Made by a program: the position numbers and the translations under genes. This document shows, piece after piece, positions 22,901 through 37,500 of a stretch of DNA of 64,000 bases. Source of the DNA: Tomocerus qinae (taxonomy: Eukaryota > Arthropoda > Collembola > Entomobryomorpha > Tomoceridae); the NCBI GenBank assembly GCA_020055645.1, contig CM034546.1:35030001-35094000 (forward strand), written 5' to 3'. Within the stretch, counting starts at the first letter, position 1, and each line of letters starts with the position of its first letter. Below the pieces are notes generated by a model. It saw only the letters and a program-made list of their open reading frames with translations. It was not told the DNA's origin and did no database searches.

Positions 22901-25900
22901 TCTGCCACCGCAGCATTGACAAAGCATCATTAGAGAGTGTCGCAGATATAACCTGACCTGAGGTCACTGGTGTTATAAGAAAATAAATTTCACTTGAAAT
23001 GAAATTCCATGAAATTCGAATCCGATTCACGTTTATAATTTTTATTTCTAAAATCAATCTGCGCCATCACTTCTGCCACCGCAGCATTAACAAATGATCA
23101 TTAAAGAGTGTCGCAGATGTTACTTGACCTGAGGTCAGTGGTGTTATAAGAAAATAAATTTCACTTGAAATGAAATTCCATAAAATTCGAATCCGGATCA
23201 CGTTTATAATTTTTATTTCTAAAATCGATCTGCGCCATCACTTCTGCCACCGCAGCATTAACAACAGATCATTAGAGAGTGTCGCAGATATTATCTTACC
23301 TGAAGTCACTGGTGTTATAAGAAAATGAATTTCACTTGAAATTAAATTCCATGAAATTCGAATCCGATTCACGTTTATAATTTTTATTTCTAAAATCGAT
23401 CTGATCCATCACTTCTGCCACCGCAGCATTAATAACAGATCAGTAGAGAGTGTCGCAGATATTACCTGACCTGAGGTCACTGGTGTTATAAGAAAATGAA
23501 TTTCACTGGAAATTAAATTCCATGAAATTCGAATCCGATTCACGTTTATAATTTTTATTTCTAAAATCGATCTGCGCCATCACTTCTGCCACCGCAGCAT
23601 TAACAACAGATCATTAGAGAGTGTCGCAGATATTACCTGACCTGAGGTCACTGGTGTTATAAGAAAATAAATTTCACTTGAAATTAAATTCCATGAAATT
23701 CGAATCCGGTTCACATTTATAATTTTTATATCTAAAATCGTTCTGCGCCATCACATCTGCCACCGCAGCTTTGACAAAGCATCATTAGAGAGTGTCGCAG
23801 ATATAACCTGACCTGAGGTCACTGGTGTTATAAGAAAATAAATTTCACTTGAAATTAAATTCCATGAAATTCGAATCCGATTCACGTTTATAATTTTTAT
23901 TTCTAAAATCGATCTGCGCCATCACATCTGCCACCGCAGCATTGACAAAGCATCATTAGAGAGCGTCGCAGATATAACCTGACCTGAGGTCACTGGTGTT
24001 ATAAGAAAATAAATTTCACTTGAAATGAAATTCCATGAAATTCGAATCCGATTCACGTTTATAATTTTTATTTCTAAAATCAATCTGCGCCATCACTTCT
24101 GCCACCGCAGCTTTGACAAAGCATCATTAGAGAGTGTCGCAGATATAACCTGACCTGAGGTCACTGGTGTTATAAGAAAATAAATTTCACTTGAAATGAA
24201 ATTCCATGAAATTCGAATCCGATTCACGTTTATAATTTTTATTTCTAAAATCGATCTGCGCCATCACATCTGCCACCGCAGCATTGACAAAGCATCATTA
24301 GAGAGCGTCGCAGATATAACCTGACCTGAGGTCACTGGTGTTATAAGAAAATAAATTTCACTTGAAATGAAATTCCATGAAATTCGAATCCGATTCACGT
24401 TTATAATTTTTATTTCTAAAAACAATCTGCGCCATCACTTCTGCCACCGCAGCATTAACAAATGATCATTAAAGAGTGTCGCAGATGTTACTTGACCTGA
24501 GGTCAGTGGTGTTATAAGAAAATAAATTTCACTTGAAATGAAATTCCATAAAATTCGAATCCGGATCACGTTTATAATTTTTATTTCTAAAATCGATCTG
24601 CGCCATCACATCTGCCACCGCAGCATTAACAACAGATCATTAGAGAGTGTCGCTGATATTATCTGACCTGAAGTCCCTGGTGTTATAAGAAAATGAATTT
24701 CACTTGCAATTAAATTCCATGAAATTCGAATCCGATTCACGTTTATAATTTTTATTTCTAAAATCGATCTGCGCCATCACTTCTGCCACCGCAGCATTAA
24801 CAATAGATCATTAGAGAGTGTCGCAGATATTACCTGACCTGAGGTCACTGGTGTTATAAGAAAATAAATTTCACTTGAAATTAAATTCCACGAAATTCGA
24901 ATCCGGTTCACATTTATAATTTTTATATCTAAAATCGATCTGCGCCATCACATCTGCCACCGCAGCTTTGACAAAGCATCATTAGAGAGTGTCGCAGATA
25001 TAACCTGACCTGAGGTCACTGGTGTTATAAGAAAATAAATTTCACTTGAAATGAAATTCCATGAAATTCGAATCCGATTCACGTTTATAATTTTTATTTC
25101 TAAAATCGATCTGCGCCATCACTTCTGCCACCGAAGCATTAACAACAGATCATTAGAGAGTTTCGCAGATATTACCTGACCTGAGGTCACTGGTGTTATA
25201 AGAAAATGAATTTCACTTGAAATTAAATTCCGTAAAATTCGAAACCATTTCACGTTTATAATTTTTATGTCTAAAATCGATCTGCGCCATCACATCTGCC
25301 ACCTAAGCATTGACAACAGATCATTAGAGAGTGTCGCAGATAATACCTGACCTGAGGTCAGTGGTGTTATAAGAAAATGAATTTCTCTTGAAATTAAATT
25401 CCATGAAATTCGAATCCGATTCACGTTTATAATTTTTATTTCTAAAATCGATCTGCGCCATCACATCTGCCACAGCAGCATTGACAACAGATCATTAGAC
25501 AGTGTCGCAGATATAACCTGACCTGAGGTCAGTGGTCTCATAAGAAAATGAATTTCTCTTGAAATTAAATTCCATGAAATTCGAATCCGATTCACGTTTG
25601 TAATTTTTATTTCTAAAATCGATCTGCGCCATCACATCTGCCACCGCAGCACTAACAACAGATCATTAGAGAGTGTCGCAGATATTATATGACCTGAGGT
25701 CACTGGTGTTATAAGAAAATGAATTTCACTTGAAATTAAATTCCATGAAATTCGAAACCATTTCACGTTTATAATTTTTATTTCTAAAATCGATCTGCGC
25801 CATCACTTGTGCCACCGCAGCATTAACAATAGATCATTAGAGAGTGTCGCAGATATTATCTGACCTGAGGTCAATGGTGTTATAAGAAAATGAATTTCAC

Positions 25901-28900
25901 TTGAAATTAAATTCCATGAAATTCGAATCCGATTCACGTTTATAATTTTTATTTCTAAAATCGATCTGCGCCATCATTTCTGCCACCGCAGCATTAACAA
26001 CAGATCATTAGAGAGTGTCGCAGATATTTCCTGACCTGAGGTCACTGGTGTTATAAGAAAATAAATTTCACTTGAAATGAAATTCCATGAAATTCGAATC
26101 CGATTCACGTTTATAATTTTTGTTTCTAAAATCGATCAGGGCCGTCACTTCTGCCACAGCAGCATGAACAACAGATTATTAGAAAGTGTCGCAGATATTA
26201 TCTGACCTGATGTCAATGGTGTTATAAGAAAATGAATTTCACTTGAAATTAAATTCCATGAAATTCGAAACCATATCACGTTTATAATTTTTATTTCTAA
26301 AATCGATCTGCGCCATCACATCTGCCACCTAAGAATTAACAACAGATCATTAGAGAGTGTCGCAGATATTCCCTGACCTGTGGTCAATGGTGTTATAAAA
26401 AAATGAATTTCACTTGAAATTAAATTCCATGAAATTCGAATCCGATCCACGTTTATAATTTTTATTTCTAAAATCGATCTGCGCCATCACATCTGCCACC
26501 TAAGCATTAACAACAGATCATTAGAGAGTGTCGCAGATATTCCCTTACCTGAGGTCAATGGTGTTATAAGAAAATGAATTTCACTTGAAATTAAATTCCA
26601 TGAAATTTGAATCCGATTCACGTTTATAATTTTTATTTCTAAAATCGATCTGCGCCATCACATCTGCCACCTAAGCATTAACAACAGATCATTAGAGAGT
26701 GTCGCAGATATTCCCTGACCTGAGGTCAATGGTGTTATAAGAAAATGAATTTCACTTGAAATTAAATTCCATGAAATTCGAATCCGATTCACGTTTATAA
26801 TTTTTATTTCTAAAATCGATCTGCGCCATCACATCTGCCACCGCTGCATTAACAACAGATCATTAGAGAGTGTCGCAGATATTATCTGACCTGAGGTCCC
26901 TGGTGTTATAAGAAAATGAATTTCACTTGCAATTAAATTCCATGAAAATCGAATCCGATTTACGTTTATAATTTTTATTTCTAAAATCGATCTGCGCCAT
27001 CACATCTGCCACCGCAGCATTGACAAAGCATCATTAGAGAGTGTCGCAGATGTTACTTGACCTGAGGTCCCTGGTGTTAAAAGAAAATAAATTTCACTTG
27101 AAATGAAATTCCATGAAATTCGAATCCGATTCACGTTTATAATTTTTATTTCTAAAATCGATCTGCGCCATCACTTCTGCCACCGCAGCATTAACAAATG
27201 ATCATTGAAGAGTGTCGCAGATGTTACTTGACCTGAGGTCAGTGGTGTTATAAGAAAATAAATTTCACTTGAAATGAAATTCCATAAAATTCGAATCCGG
27301 ATCACGTTTATAATTTTTATTTCTAAAATCGATCTGCGCCATCACTTCTGCCACCGCAGCATTAACAACAGATCATTAGAGAGTGTCGCAGATATTATCT
27401 TACCTGAAGTCACTGGTGTTATAAGAAAATAAATTTCACTTGAAATTAAATTCCATGAAATTCGAATCCGGTTCACGTTTATAATTTTTATTTCTAAAAT
27501 CGATCTGATCCATCACTTCTGCCACCGCAGCATTAACAACAGATCAGTAGAGAGTGTCGCAGATATTACCTGACCTGAGGTCACTGGTGTTATAAGAAAA
27601 TGAATTTCACTGGAAATTAAATTCCATGAAATTTGAATTCGATTCACGTTTATAATTTTTATTTCTAAAATCGATCTGCGCCATCACTTCTGCTACCGCA
27701 GCATTAACAACAGATCATTAGAGAGTGTCGCAGATATTACCTGACCTGAGGTCACTGGTGTTATAAGAAAATAAATTTCACTTGAAATTAAATTCCATGA
27801 AATTCGAATCCGGTTCACGTTTATAATTTTTATTTCTAAAATTGATCTGCGCCATAACATCTGCCACCGCAGCATTGACAAAGCATCATTAGGGAGTGTC
27901 GGAGATATAACCTGACCTGAGGTCACTGGTGTTATAAGAAAATAAATTTCACTTGAAATGAAATTCCATGAAATTCGAATCCGATTCACGTTTATAATTT
28001 TTATTTCTAAAATCGATCTGCGCCATCACTTCTGCCACCGCAGCATTAACAAATGATCATTAAAGAGTGTCGCAGATGTTACTTGACCTGAGGTCAGTGG
28101 TGTTATAAGAAAATAAATTTCACTTGAAATGAAATTCCATAAAATTCGAATCCGGATCACGTTTATAATTTTTATTTCTAAAATCGATCTGCGCCATCAC
28201 ATCTGCCACCGCAGCATTAACAACAGATCATTAGAGAGTGTCGCAGATATTATCTTACCTGAAGTCACTGGTGTTATAAGAAAATAAATTTCACTTGAAA
28301 TTAAATTCCATGAAATTCGAATCCGGTTCACGTTTATAATTTTTATTTCTAAAATCGATCTGATCCATCACTTCTGCCACCGCAGCATTAACAACAGATC
28401 AGTAGAGAGTGTCGCAGATATTACCTGACCTGAGGTCACTGGTGTTATAAGAAAATGAATTTCACTGGAAATTAAATTCCATGAAATTTGAATCCGATTC
28501 ACGTTTATAATTTTTATTTCTAAAATCGATCTGCGCCATCACTTCTGCTACCGCAGCATTAACAACAGATCATTAGAGAGTGTCGCAGATATTACCTGAC
28601 CTGAGGTCACTGGTGTTATAAGAAAATAAATTTCACTTGAAATTAAATTCCATGAAATTCGAATCCGGTTCACGTTTATAATTTTTATTTCTAAAATTGA
28701 TCTGCGCCATAACATCTGCCACCGCAGCATTGACAAAGCATCATTAGGGAGTGTCGCAGATATAACCTGACCTGAGGTCACTGGTGTTATAAGAAAATAA
28801 ATTTCACTTGAAATGAAATTCCATGAAATTCGAATCCGATTCACGTTTATAATTTTTATTTCTAAAATCGATCTGCGCCATCACTTCTGCCACCGCAGCA

Positions 28901-29010
28901 TTAACAACAGATCATTAGAGAGTGTCGCAGATATAACCTGACCTGAGGTCACTGGTGTTATAAGAATATAAACTTCACTTGAAATTAAATTCCATTAAAT
29001 TTGAAAATAT
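16986..29010 (-). repeat. Left 171-bp satellite array (about 70 monomers)
   Basis: The landmark GATCATTAGA falls at 17,111, 17,282, 17,453, 17,624, 17,795 and 17,966: exactly 171 bp each time. Every monomer carries the dyads TGACCTGAGGTCA and GAATCCGATTC, the segment AAAATCGATCTGCGCCATCA, and the segment GAGAGTGTCGCAGATAT. It is inverted relative to the right array. The frames of about 100 codons that cross it are satellite translations, not genes. From about 25,250 to 26,900 the monomers resemble right-arm variants. Confidence 0.95.
17624..24460 (-). repeat. Left-arm higher-order repeat of 13-14 monomers
   Basis: A marked monomer (CACCTAAGCATTAACAACAG followed by ATTCCCTGACC and GTGTCATAAG) sits at landmark 17,624, 20,018 and 22,241, intervals of 2,394 (14 x 171) and 2,223 (13 x 171). 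The order of the other variants (GACAAAGCATC, AAATGATCATT, GATCTGATCCATC, ATATCTAAAATCGTTCTG) repeats between them. The third copy loses register near 24,100-24,700. Confidence 0.8.
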
Positions 29011-31550
29011 TTGACTTATTTGACATATATTTCTAAATTCGGTCTCATGTGATCTAAATGTGATTTATTGTTTCATCTAAGGTCACTGGTGTTGAAAATA
29101 AATTTCATTTGAATTTAAATGTTGATGCTATAGCCCAAAAATGGTAAAATATGACGACGTTATTTATATATCAAAGTATAGTATATGAAAATTTATTCTA
29201 TCTCTTTTTGGATCATAGTTCTACATTTTTATGTATATTGTGATTTCAGAGTAAATGTAGACTGCAATTACAAATGAACCATTCTAATACCTACAATTTA
29301 TTACGGAAGGCAATAATTTTTACACAAATGTTGTTATATTTTAATCATTATATATTTGCAGACCTTAATTAATGTGACTGGTTGTCAAGCATTTTTTGTG
29401 TAGTCTGGTAGGGCACACAGCTGTGCGTTTTTATATTGGTTTATAAAAGCAAGTATTGATTGTGCGAAAAACATGTCTGCAATTTTTGATTTGCCTTGTA
29501 GTTAATTGAAGTTGTAACTCCGGTTTGGGCATAACCTATTTTAAAACTTTATTTTTTTAAAATTATGTTTAATTAACTATTAGAATTAAGTTTGTTATAG
29601 TTTACCTGTCCGAAAACACTTCCATCCTCTTTTGTTGCCATTGAGTCGTAATGTACCCAGGAGCAATGTTTTCCTAGGATTCTATGATCTCTATATATAA
29701 TCGCAGACTTGATAAATTTACCTGTCTATATATATTTATATATATATATGTATGTACGTGTGGTAGGGAGAACCTAGGGAACCTGCATATATTACGTAAA
29801 GCAAAACCCCCTCCCACATGTTTAACGCAAGTGCTGACTGCAACACTTTTGGGTATCCCCTCCTCCCATCAACTGCACACGGAATATATGCAGGCTCCTT
29901 AAAAGCAAAAAAAGTAAAATGCGCAAGCCCAATTTCTCTAAACCAATGAAATAAGTCGTTTCATATGATTGTTATAACATCTAATAGTTTACATAAGAAG
30001 GTTGAATGGTGACTGGGGATCGAATGGAAATGATTAGCGAAAGGGAACATTTCGTAATGATCGTAATGTGCGTATTAAATAGCATTTCAAAACTTCTAAC
30101 CCAAATTGGTTCTGCTATAATATCGAAAAACTTATTCAACATTTTTTAATAGAGCTAGGTTTACTTTTTACTACCCTCTTAATTCCTTTGTGCCAGTTGG
30201 GATATCTTTTTGTTGAATTAAATAACAGCACTGGGTAATTAACTATTCTTTAAAAATATTTATTCGTAAGTTGACTCATTGGGTTTGTACGTTTTTCCAA
30301 AATCCTAAAGGGAATCTTATTTTTTCGATTTTAAAAGTTTTGGTAACTTTGTGGGAGTTTTTTCGGAAATAGTCTTTCATTGTTCCCTGTATTTGATGCT
30401 ACGATCTACAGTTATTATTTTGGTTTAGGAAATTCCTTTTTATCAAGAAGTTGGGACTGCAGCTAATAAAAGGGAAAATAAATGTGTATTTATTTAAATG
30501 TACTTTGTATTTACAAAGTTAACAACCTAATGGGATGTTTTCGAAATTGTTTTTATTACTGTGATGGGTGGCCTGCTGAATTTCTCTTGAGTGCTAGATT
30601 TGCCCCCTTAGCTGGGTTCACTAGTAATGTATAATGGCAGTTGAATAAGACCAACATGTCTCGAGGACGTTCATACGTTCACATTTATCTCGGATGAAGT
30701 AGGTGACACATACACTCAAGCAAAATTAAAGAATAAATAATTATATTCATGAGTTATGTTGCATGGGAAAATGCATTTATTTGATAGAACAAATAGCTCC
30801 AAGCAGGCAAAATAGTCATCATATATAGTCCAATGTATAAGCGGAGAGCCAGGTAGAGTATAGCTTTGGTGCTCATTATTATTATATAGTAGCTAATAAC
30901 ATATTGCACGAGTGAACAATGTGAGTAAAAATATTGTTTACTTTTCTCAAGTGGTATTGAATTGTAAATATATAAAGAGTGGATTTCTGACATCTTTCTG
31001 CTTTCATTTCGACATGAATGTTTATTTATTTTTCACATGATGAACAGAACAGAACAAATAGAATGTAGCACATAATGTAAGTGTAATAATAGTCATGTGT
31101 ACAATGTGCAAGCATTCACAAGGTTTCGGGCTACATGGTAAAGTGTGTAATATGTTGGTATGTATAATAAATCAGATAAATTGGATTAATTTGATTTATT
31201 AAGGGGCTAAGTTGAACTATTTCATAGAAATAAATTTTCGGGAAGTCTAGTTTATCTGTACTAATTTGTCTAATCAATCGCTTAAATTTAACAATTTTTA
31301 CCATTCAGTACATTTCAACCATTCAACCATAACGTTATCATTCTAATCCTTTGATACAAAATTGTCGACGAAAACTTAATTCGTAAGATTTTTTTATTAC
31401 TACAGTTTTATATAGATATATTATGTGGTTGTAACTTATTAATTTATAACATGGTAAAACGATGAGCAACATTGGAAAAAAATTGCAAACAAACAATAAA
31501 AATGACAAATATTCTAATGCTAGTAGTTTAGTTTAAGTACCTTCGATAGC
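29011..31550. other. Central spacer of the giant element
   Basis: 29,011-29,120 is a decaying final monomer (TCACTGGTGTTGAAAATAAA still recognisable). About 2.4 kb of unique AT-rich DNA follows. It has no frame longer than 80 codons, no transposase motif and no clear RNA gene. A TATATA tract lies near 29,720-29,755. The spacer ends abruptly at the right array. Confidence 0.7.
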
Positions 31551-31564
31551 TAACCTAACCTAAC
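31551..31564 (+). repeat. Short CTAACC run at satellite junction
   Basis: TAACCTAACCTAAC, nearly three CCTAA units, directly abuts the first right-arm monomer. (TTAGG)n is the usual arthropod telomere repeat, but three units can arise by chance. Confidence 0.4.
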
Positions 31565-34500
31565 ACCATTGACATCAGGTCAGATAATATCTGCGACACT
31601 CTCTAATAATCTGTTGTTCATGCTGCGGTGGCAGAAGTGACGGCACTGATCGATTTTAGAAACAAAAATTATAAACGTGAATCGGATTCGAATTTCATGG
31701 AATTTAATTTCAAGTGAAATTTATTTTCTTATAACACCAGTGACTTCAGGTCAGGTAATATCTGCGACACTCTCTAATGATCTGTTGGTAATGCTTAGGT
31801 GGCAGATGTGATGGCGCAGATCGATTTTAGAAATAAAAATTAAAAAACGTGAATCGGATTCGAATTTCATGGAATTTAATTTCAAATAAAATTTATTTTC
31901 TTATAACACCAGTGACCTCAGGTCAGATAATATCTGCGACACTCTCTAATGATCTCTTATTAATGCTGCGGTGGCACAAGTGATGGCGCAGATCGATTTT
32001 AGAAATAAAAATTGTAAACGTGAATTAGATTCGAATTTCATGGAATTTAATTTCAAGAGAAATTCATTTTCTTATAACACCACTGACCTCAGGTCAGGTA
32101 ATATCTGCGACACTCTCTCACAATCTGTTGTTCATGCTGCGGGGGCAGAAGTGATGGCGCAGATCGATTTTAGAAATAAAAATTATAAACGTGGATCGGA
32201 TTCGAATTTCATGGAATTTAATTTCAAGTGAAATTCATTTTTTTATAACACCATTGACCACAGGTCAGGGAATATCTGCGACACTCTATAATAATCTGTT
32301 GTTCATGCTGCTGTGGCAGAAGTGACGGCACTGATCGATTTTAGAAACAAAAATTATAAACGTGAATCGGATTCGAATTTCATGGACTTTAATTTTAAGT
32401 GAAATTTATTTTCTTATAACACCAGTGACTTCAGGTCAGGTAATATCTGCGACACTCTCTAATGATCTGTTGGTAATGCTTAGGTGGCAGATGTGATGGC
32501 GCAGATCGATTTTAGAAATAAAAATTAAAAAACGTGAATCGGATTCGAATTTCATGGAATTTAATTTCAAATAAAATTTATTTTCTTATAACACCAGTGA
32601 CCTCAGGTCAGATAATATCTGCGACACTCTCTAATGATCTCTTGTTAATGCTGCGGTGGCACAAGTGATGGCGCAGATCGATTTTAGAAATAAAAATTGT
32701 AAACGTGAATTAGATTCGAATTTCATGGAATTTAATTTCAAGAGAAATTCATTTTCTTATAACACCACTGACCTCAGGTCAGGTAATATCTGCGACACTC
32801 TCTCACAATCTGTTGTTCATGCTGCGGGGGCAGAAGTGATGGCGCAGATCGATTTTAGAAATAAAAATTATAAACGTGGATCGGATTCGAATTTCATGGA
32901 ATTTAATTTCAAGTGAAATTCATTTTTTTATAACACCATTGACCACAGGTCAGGGAATATCTGCGACACTCTATAATAATCTGTTGTTCATGCTGCTGTG
33001 GCAGAAGTGACGGCACTGATCGATTTTAGAAACAAAAATTATAAACGTGAATCGGATTCGAATTTCATGGACTTTAATTTTAAGTGAAATTTATTTTCTT
33101 ATAACACCAGTGACCTCAGGTCAGGTAATATCTGCGACACTCTCTAACAATCTGTTGTTCATGCTGTGGGGGCAGAAGTGATGGCGCAGATCGATTTTAG
33201 AAATAAAAATTATAAACGTGAATCGGATTCGAATTTCATGGAATTTAATTTCAAGTGAAATTCATTTTCTTATAACACCACTAACCTCAGGTCAGGTAAT
33301 ATCTGCGACACTCTCTCTCAATCTGTTGTTCATGCTGCGGGGGCAGAAGTGATGGCGCAGATCGATTTTAGAAATAAAAATTATAAACGTGAATCGGATT
33401 CGAATTTCATGGAATTTAATTTCAAGTGAAATTCATTTTCTTATAACACCATTGACCTCAGGTCAGGGAATATCTGCGACACTCTCTAATGATCTGTTGT
33501 TAATGCTTAGGTGGCAGATGTGATGGCGCAGATCGATTTTAGAAATAAAAATTATAAACGTGAATCGGATTCAAATTTCATGGAATTTAATTTCAAGTGA
33601 AATTCATTTTCTTATAACACCATTGACCTCAGGTAAGGGAATATCTGCGACACTCTCTAATGATCTGTTGTTAATGCTTAGGTAGCAGATGTGATGGCGC
33701 AGATCGATTTTAGAAATAAAAATTATAAACGTGGATCGGATTCGAATTTCATGGAATTTAATTTCAAGTGAAATTCATTTTTTTATAACACCATTGACCA
33801 CAGGTCAGGGAATATCTGCGACACTCTCTAATGATCTGTTGTTAATGCTTAGGTGGCAGATGTGATGGCGCAGATCGATTTTAGAAATATAAATTATAAA
33901 CGTGAATCGGATTCGAATTTCATGGAATTTAATTTCAAGTGAAATTCATTTTCTTATAACACCACTGACCTCAGGTCAGGTAATATCTGCGTCACTCTCT
34001 AATGATCTGTTGTTAATGCTGCGGTGGCAGAAGTGATGGCGCAGATCGATTTTAGAAATAAAAATTATAAACGTGAAATGGTTTCGAATTTCATGGAATT
34101 TAATTTCAAGCGAAATTCATTTTCTTATAACACCATTGACATCAGGTCAGATAATATCTGCGACACTTTCTAATAATCTGTTGTTCATGCTGCTGTGGCA
34201 GAAGTGACGGCCCTGATCGATTTTAGAAACAAAAATTATAAACTTGAATCGGATTCGAATTTCATGGACTTTAATTTCAAGTGAAATTTATTTTCTTATA
34301 ACACCAGTGACCTCAGGTCAGGTAATATCTGCGACACTCTCTAATGATATGTTGTTAATGCTGCGGTGGCAGAAATGATGGCGCAGATCGATTTTAGAAA
34401 TAAAAATTATAAACGTGAATCGGATTCGAATTTCATGGAATTTAATTTCAAGTGAAATTCATTTTCTTATAACACCATTGACCTCAGGTCAGATAATATC

Positions 34501-37500
34501 TGCGACACTCTCTAATGATATGTTGTTAATGCTGCGGTGGCACAAGTGATGGCGCAGATCGATTTTAGAAATAAAAATTATAAACGTGAAATGGTTTCGA
34601 ATTTCATGGAATTTAATTTCAAGTGAAATTCATTTTCTTATAACACCAGTGACCTCAGGTCATATAATATCTGCGACACTCTCTAATGATCTGTTGTTAA
34701 TGCTGCGGTGGCAGATGTGATGGCGCAGATCGATTTTAGAAATAAAAATTACAAACGTGAATCGGATTCGAATTTCATGGAATTTAATTTCAAGAGAAAT
34801 TCATTTTCTTATGAGACCACTGACCTCAGGTCAGGTTATATATGCGACACTGTCTAATGATCTGTTGTCAATGCTGCTGTGGCGGATGTGATGGCGCAGA
34901 TCGATTTTAGAAATAAAAATTATAAACGTGGATCGGATTCGAATTTCATGGAATTTAATTTCAAGAGAAATTCATTTTCTTATAACACCACTGACCTCAG
35001 GTCAGGTAATATCTGCGACACTCTCTAATGATCTGTTGTCAATGCTTAGGTGGCAGATGTGATGGCGCAGATCGATTTTAGAAATAAAAATTATAAATGT
35101 GAAATGGTTTCGAATTTTACGGAATTTAATTTCAAGTGAAATTCATTTTCTTATAACACCAGTGACCTCAGGTCAGGTAATATCTGCGAAACTCTCTAAT
35201 GATCTGTTGTTAATGCTTCGGTGGCAGAAGTGATGGCGCAGATCGATTTTAGAAATAAAAATTATAAACGTGAATCGGATTCGAATTTCATGGAATTTAA
35301 TTTCAAGAGAAATTCATTTTCTTATGAGACCACTGACCTCAGGTCAGGTTATATCTGCGACACTGTCTAATGATCTGTTGTCAATGCTGCTGTGGCAGAT
35401 GTGATGGCGCAGATCGATTTTAGAAATAAAAATTATAAACGTGAATCGGATTCGAATTTCATGGAATTTAACTTCAAGAGAAATTCATTTTCTTATAACA
35501 CCACTGACCTCAGGTCAGGTAATATCTGCGACACTCTCTAATGATCTGTTGTCAATGCTTAGGTGGCAGATGTGATGGCGCAGATCGATTTTAGAAATAA
35601 AAATTATAAATGTGAAATGGTTTCGAATTTTACGGAATTTAATTTCAAGTGAAATTCATTTTCTTATAACACCAGTGACCTCAGGTCAGGTAATATCTGC
35701 GAAACTCTCTAATGAACTGTTGTTAATGCTTCGGTGGCAGAAGTGATGGCGCAGATCGATTTTAGAAATAAAAATTATAAACGTGAAATGATTTCGAATT
35801 TCATGGAATTTAATTTCAAGTGAAATTCATTTTCTTATAACACCATTGACCACAGGTCAGGGAATATCTGCGACACTCTCTAATGATCTGTTGTCAATGC
35901 TGCTGTGGCAGATGTGATGGCGCAGATCGATTTTAGAAATAAAAATTATAAACGTGAATCGGATTCGAATTTCATGGAATTTAACTTCAAGAGAAATTCA
36001 TTTTCTTATAACACCAGTGACGTCAGGTCAGGTAATATCTGCGTCACTCTCTAATGATCTGTTGTTAATGCTGCGGTGGCAGAAGTGATGGCGCAGATCG
36101 ATTTGAGAAACAAAAATTATAAACGTGAAATGGTTTCGAATTTCATGGAATTTAATTTCAAGTGAAATTCATTTTCTTATAACACCATTGACATCAGGTC
36201 AGATAATATCTGCGACACTTTCTAATAATCTGTTGTTCATGCTGCTGTGGCAGAAGTGACGGCACTGATCGATTTTAGAAACAAAAATTATAAACTTGAA
36301 TCGGATTCGAATTTCATGGACTTTAATTTTAAGTGAAATTTATTTTCTTATAACACCAGTGACCTCAGGTCAGGTAATATCTGCGACACTCTCTAATGAT
36401 CTGTTGTTAATGCTGCGGTGGCAGAAATGATGGCGCAGATCGATTTTAGAAATAAAAATTATAAACGTGAATCGGATTCGAATTTCATGGAATTTAATTT
36501 CAAGTGAAATTCATTTTCTTATAACACCATTGACCTCAGGTCAGATAATATCTGCGACACTCTCTAATGATCTGTTGTTAATGCTGCGGTGGCAGATGTG
36601 ATGGCGCAGATCGATTTTAGAAATAAAAATTATAAACGTGAATCGGATTCGAATTACATGGAATTTAATTTCAAGTGAAATTCATTTTCTTATAACACCA
36701 CTGACCTCAGGTCAGGTAATATCTGCGACACTCTCTAATGATCTGTTGTCAATGCTTAGGTGGCAGATGTGATGGCGCAGATCGATTTTAGAAATAAAAA
36801 TTATAAACGTGAAATGGTTTCCAATTTTATGGAATTTAATTTCAAGTGAAATTCATTTTCTTATAACACCAGTGACCTCAGGTCAGGTAATATCTGCGAA
36901 ACTCTCTAATGATCTGTTGTTAATGCTGCGGTGGCAGAAGTGATGGCGCAGATCGATTTTAGAAATAAAAATGATAAACGTGAAATGATTTCGAATTTCA
37001 TGGAATTTAATTTCAAGTGAAATTCATTTTCTTATAACACCACTGACCTCAGGTCAGGTAATATCTGCGACACTCTCTAATGATCTGTTGTCAATGCTTA
37101 GGTGGCAGATGTGATGGCGCAGATCGATTTTAGAAATAAAAATTATAAACGTGAAATGGTTTCGAATTTTATGGAATTTAATTTCAAGTGAAATTCATTT
37201 TCTTATAATACCAGTAACCTCAGGTCAGGTAATATCTGCGAAACTCTCTAATGATCTGTTGTTAATGCTTCGGTGGCAGAAGTGATGGCGCAGATCGATT
37301 TTAGAAATAAAAATTATAAACGTGAAATGATTTCGAATTTCATGGAATTTAATTTCAAGTGAAATTCATTTTCTTATAACACCATTGACCTCAGGTCAGG
37401 TAATATCTGCGACACTCTCTAATGATCTGTTGTCAATGCTGCTGTGGCAGATGTGATGGCGCAGATCGATTTTAGAAATAAAAATTATAAACGTGAATCG

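Noticed and set aside
17253..32916. Several 86-103-codon frames within the 171-bp arrays
   Set aside because: 171 is a multiple of three, so chance frames cross monomers. They follow the satellite, recur with it and end at monomer variants.
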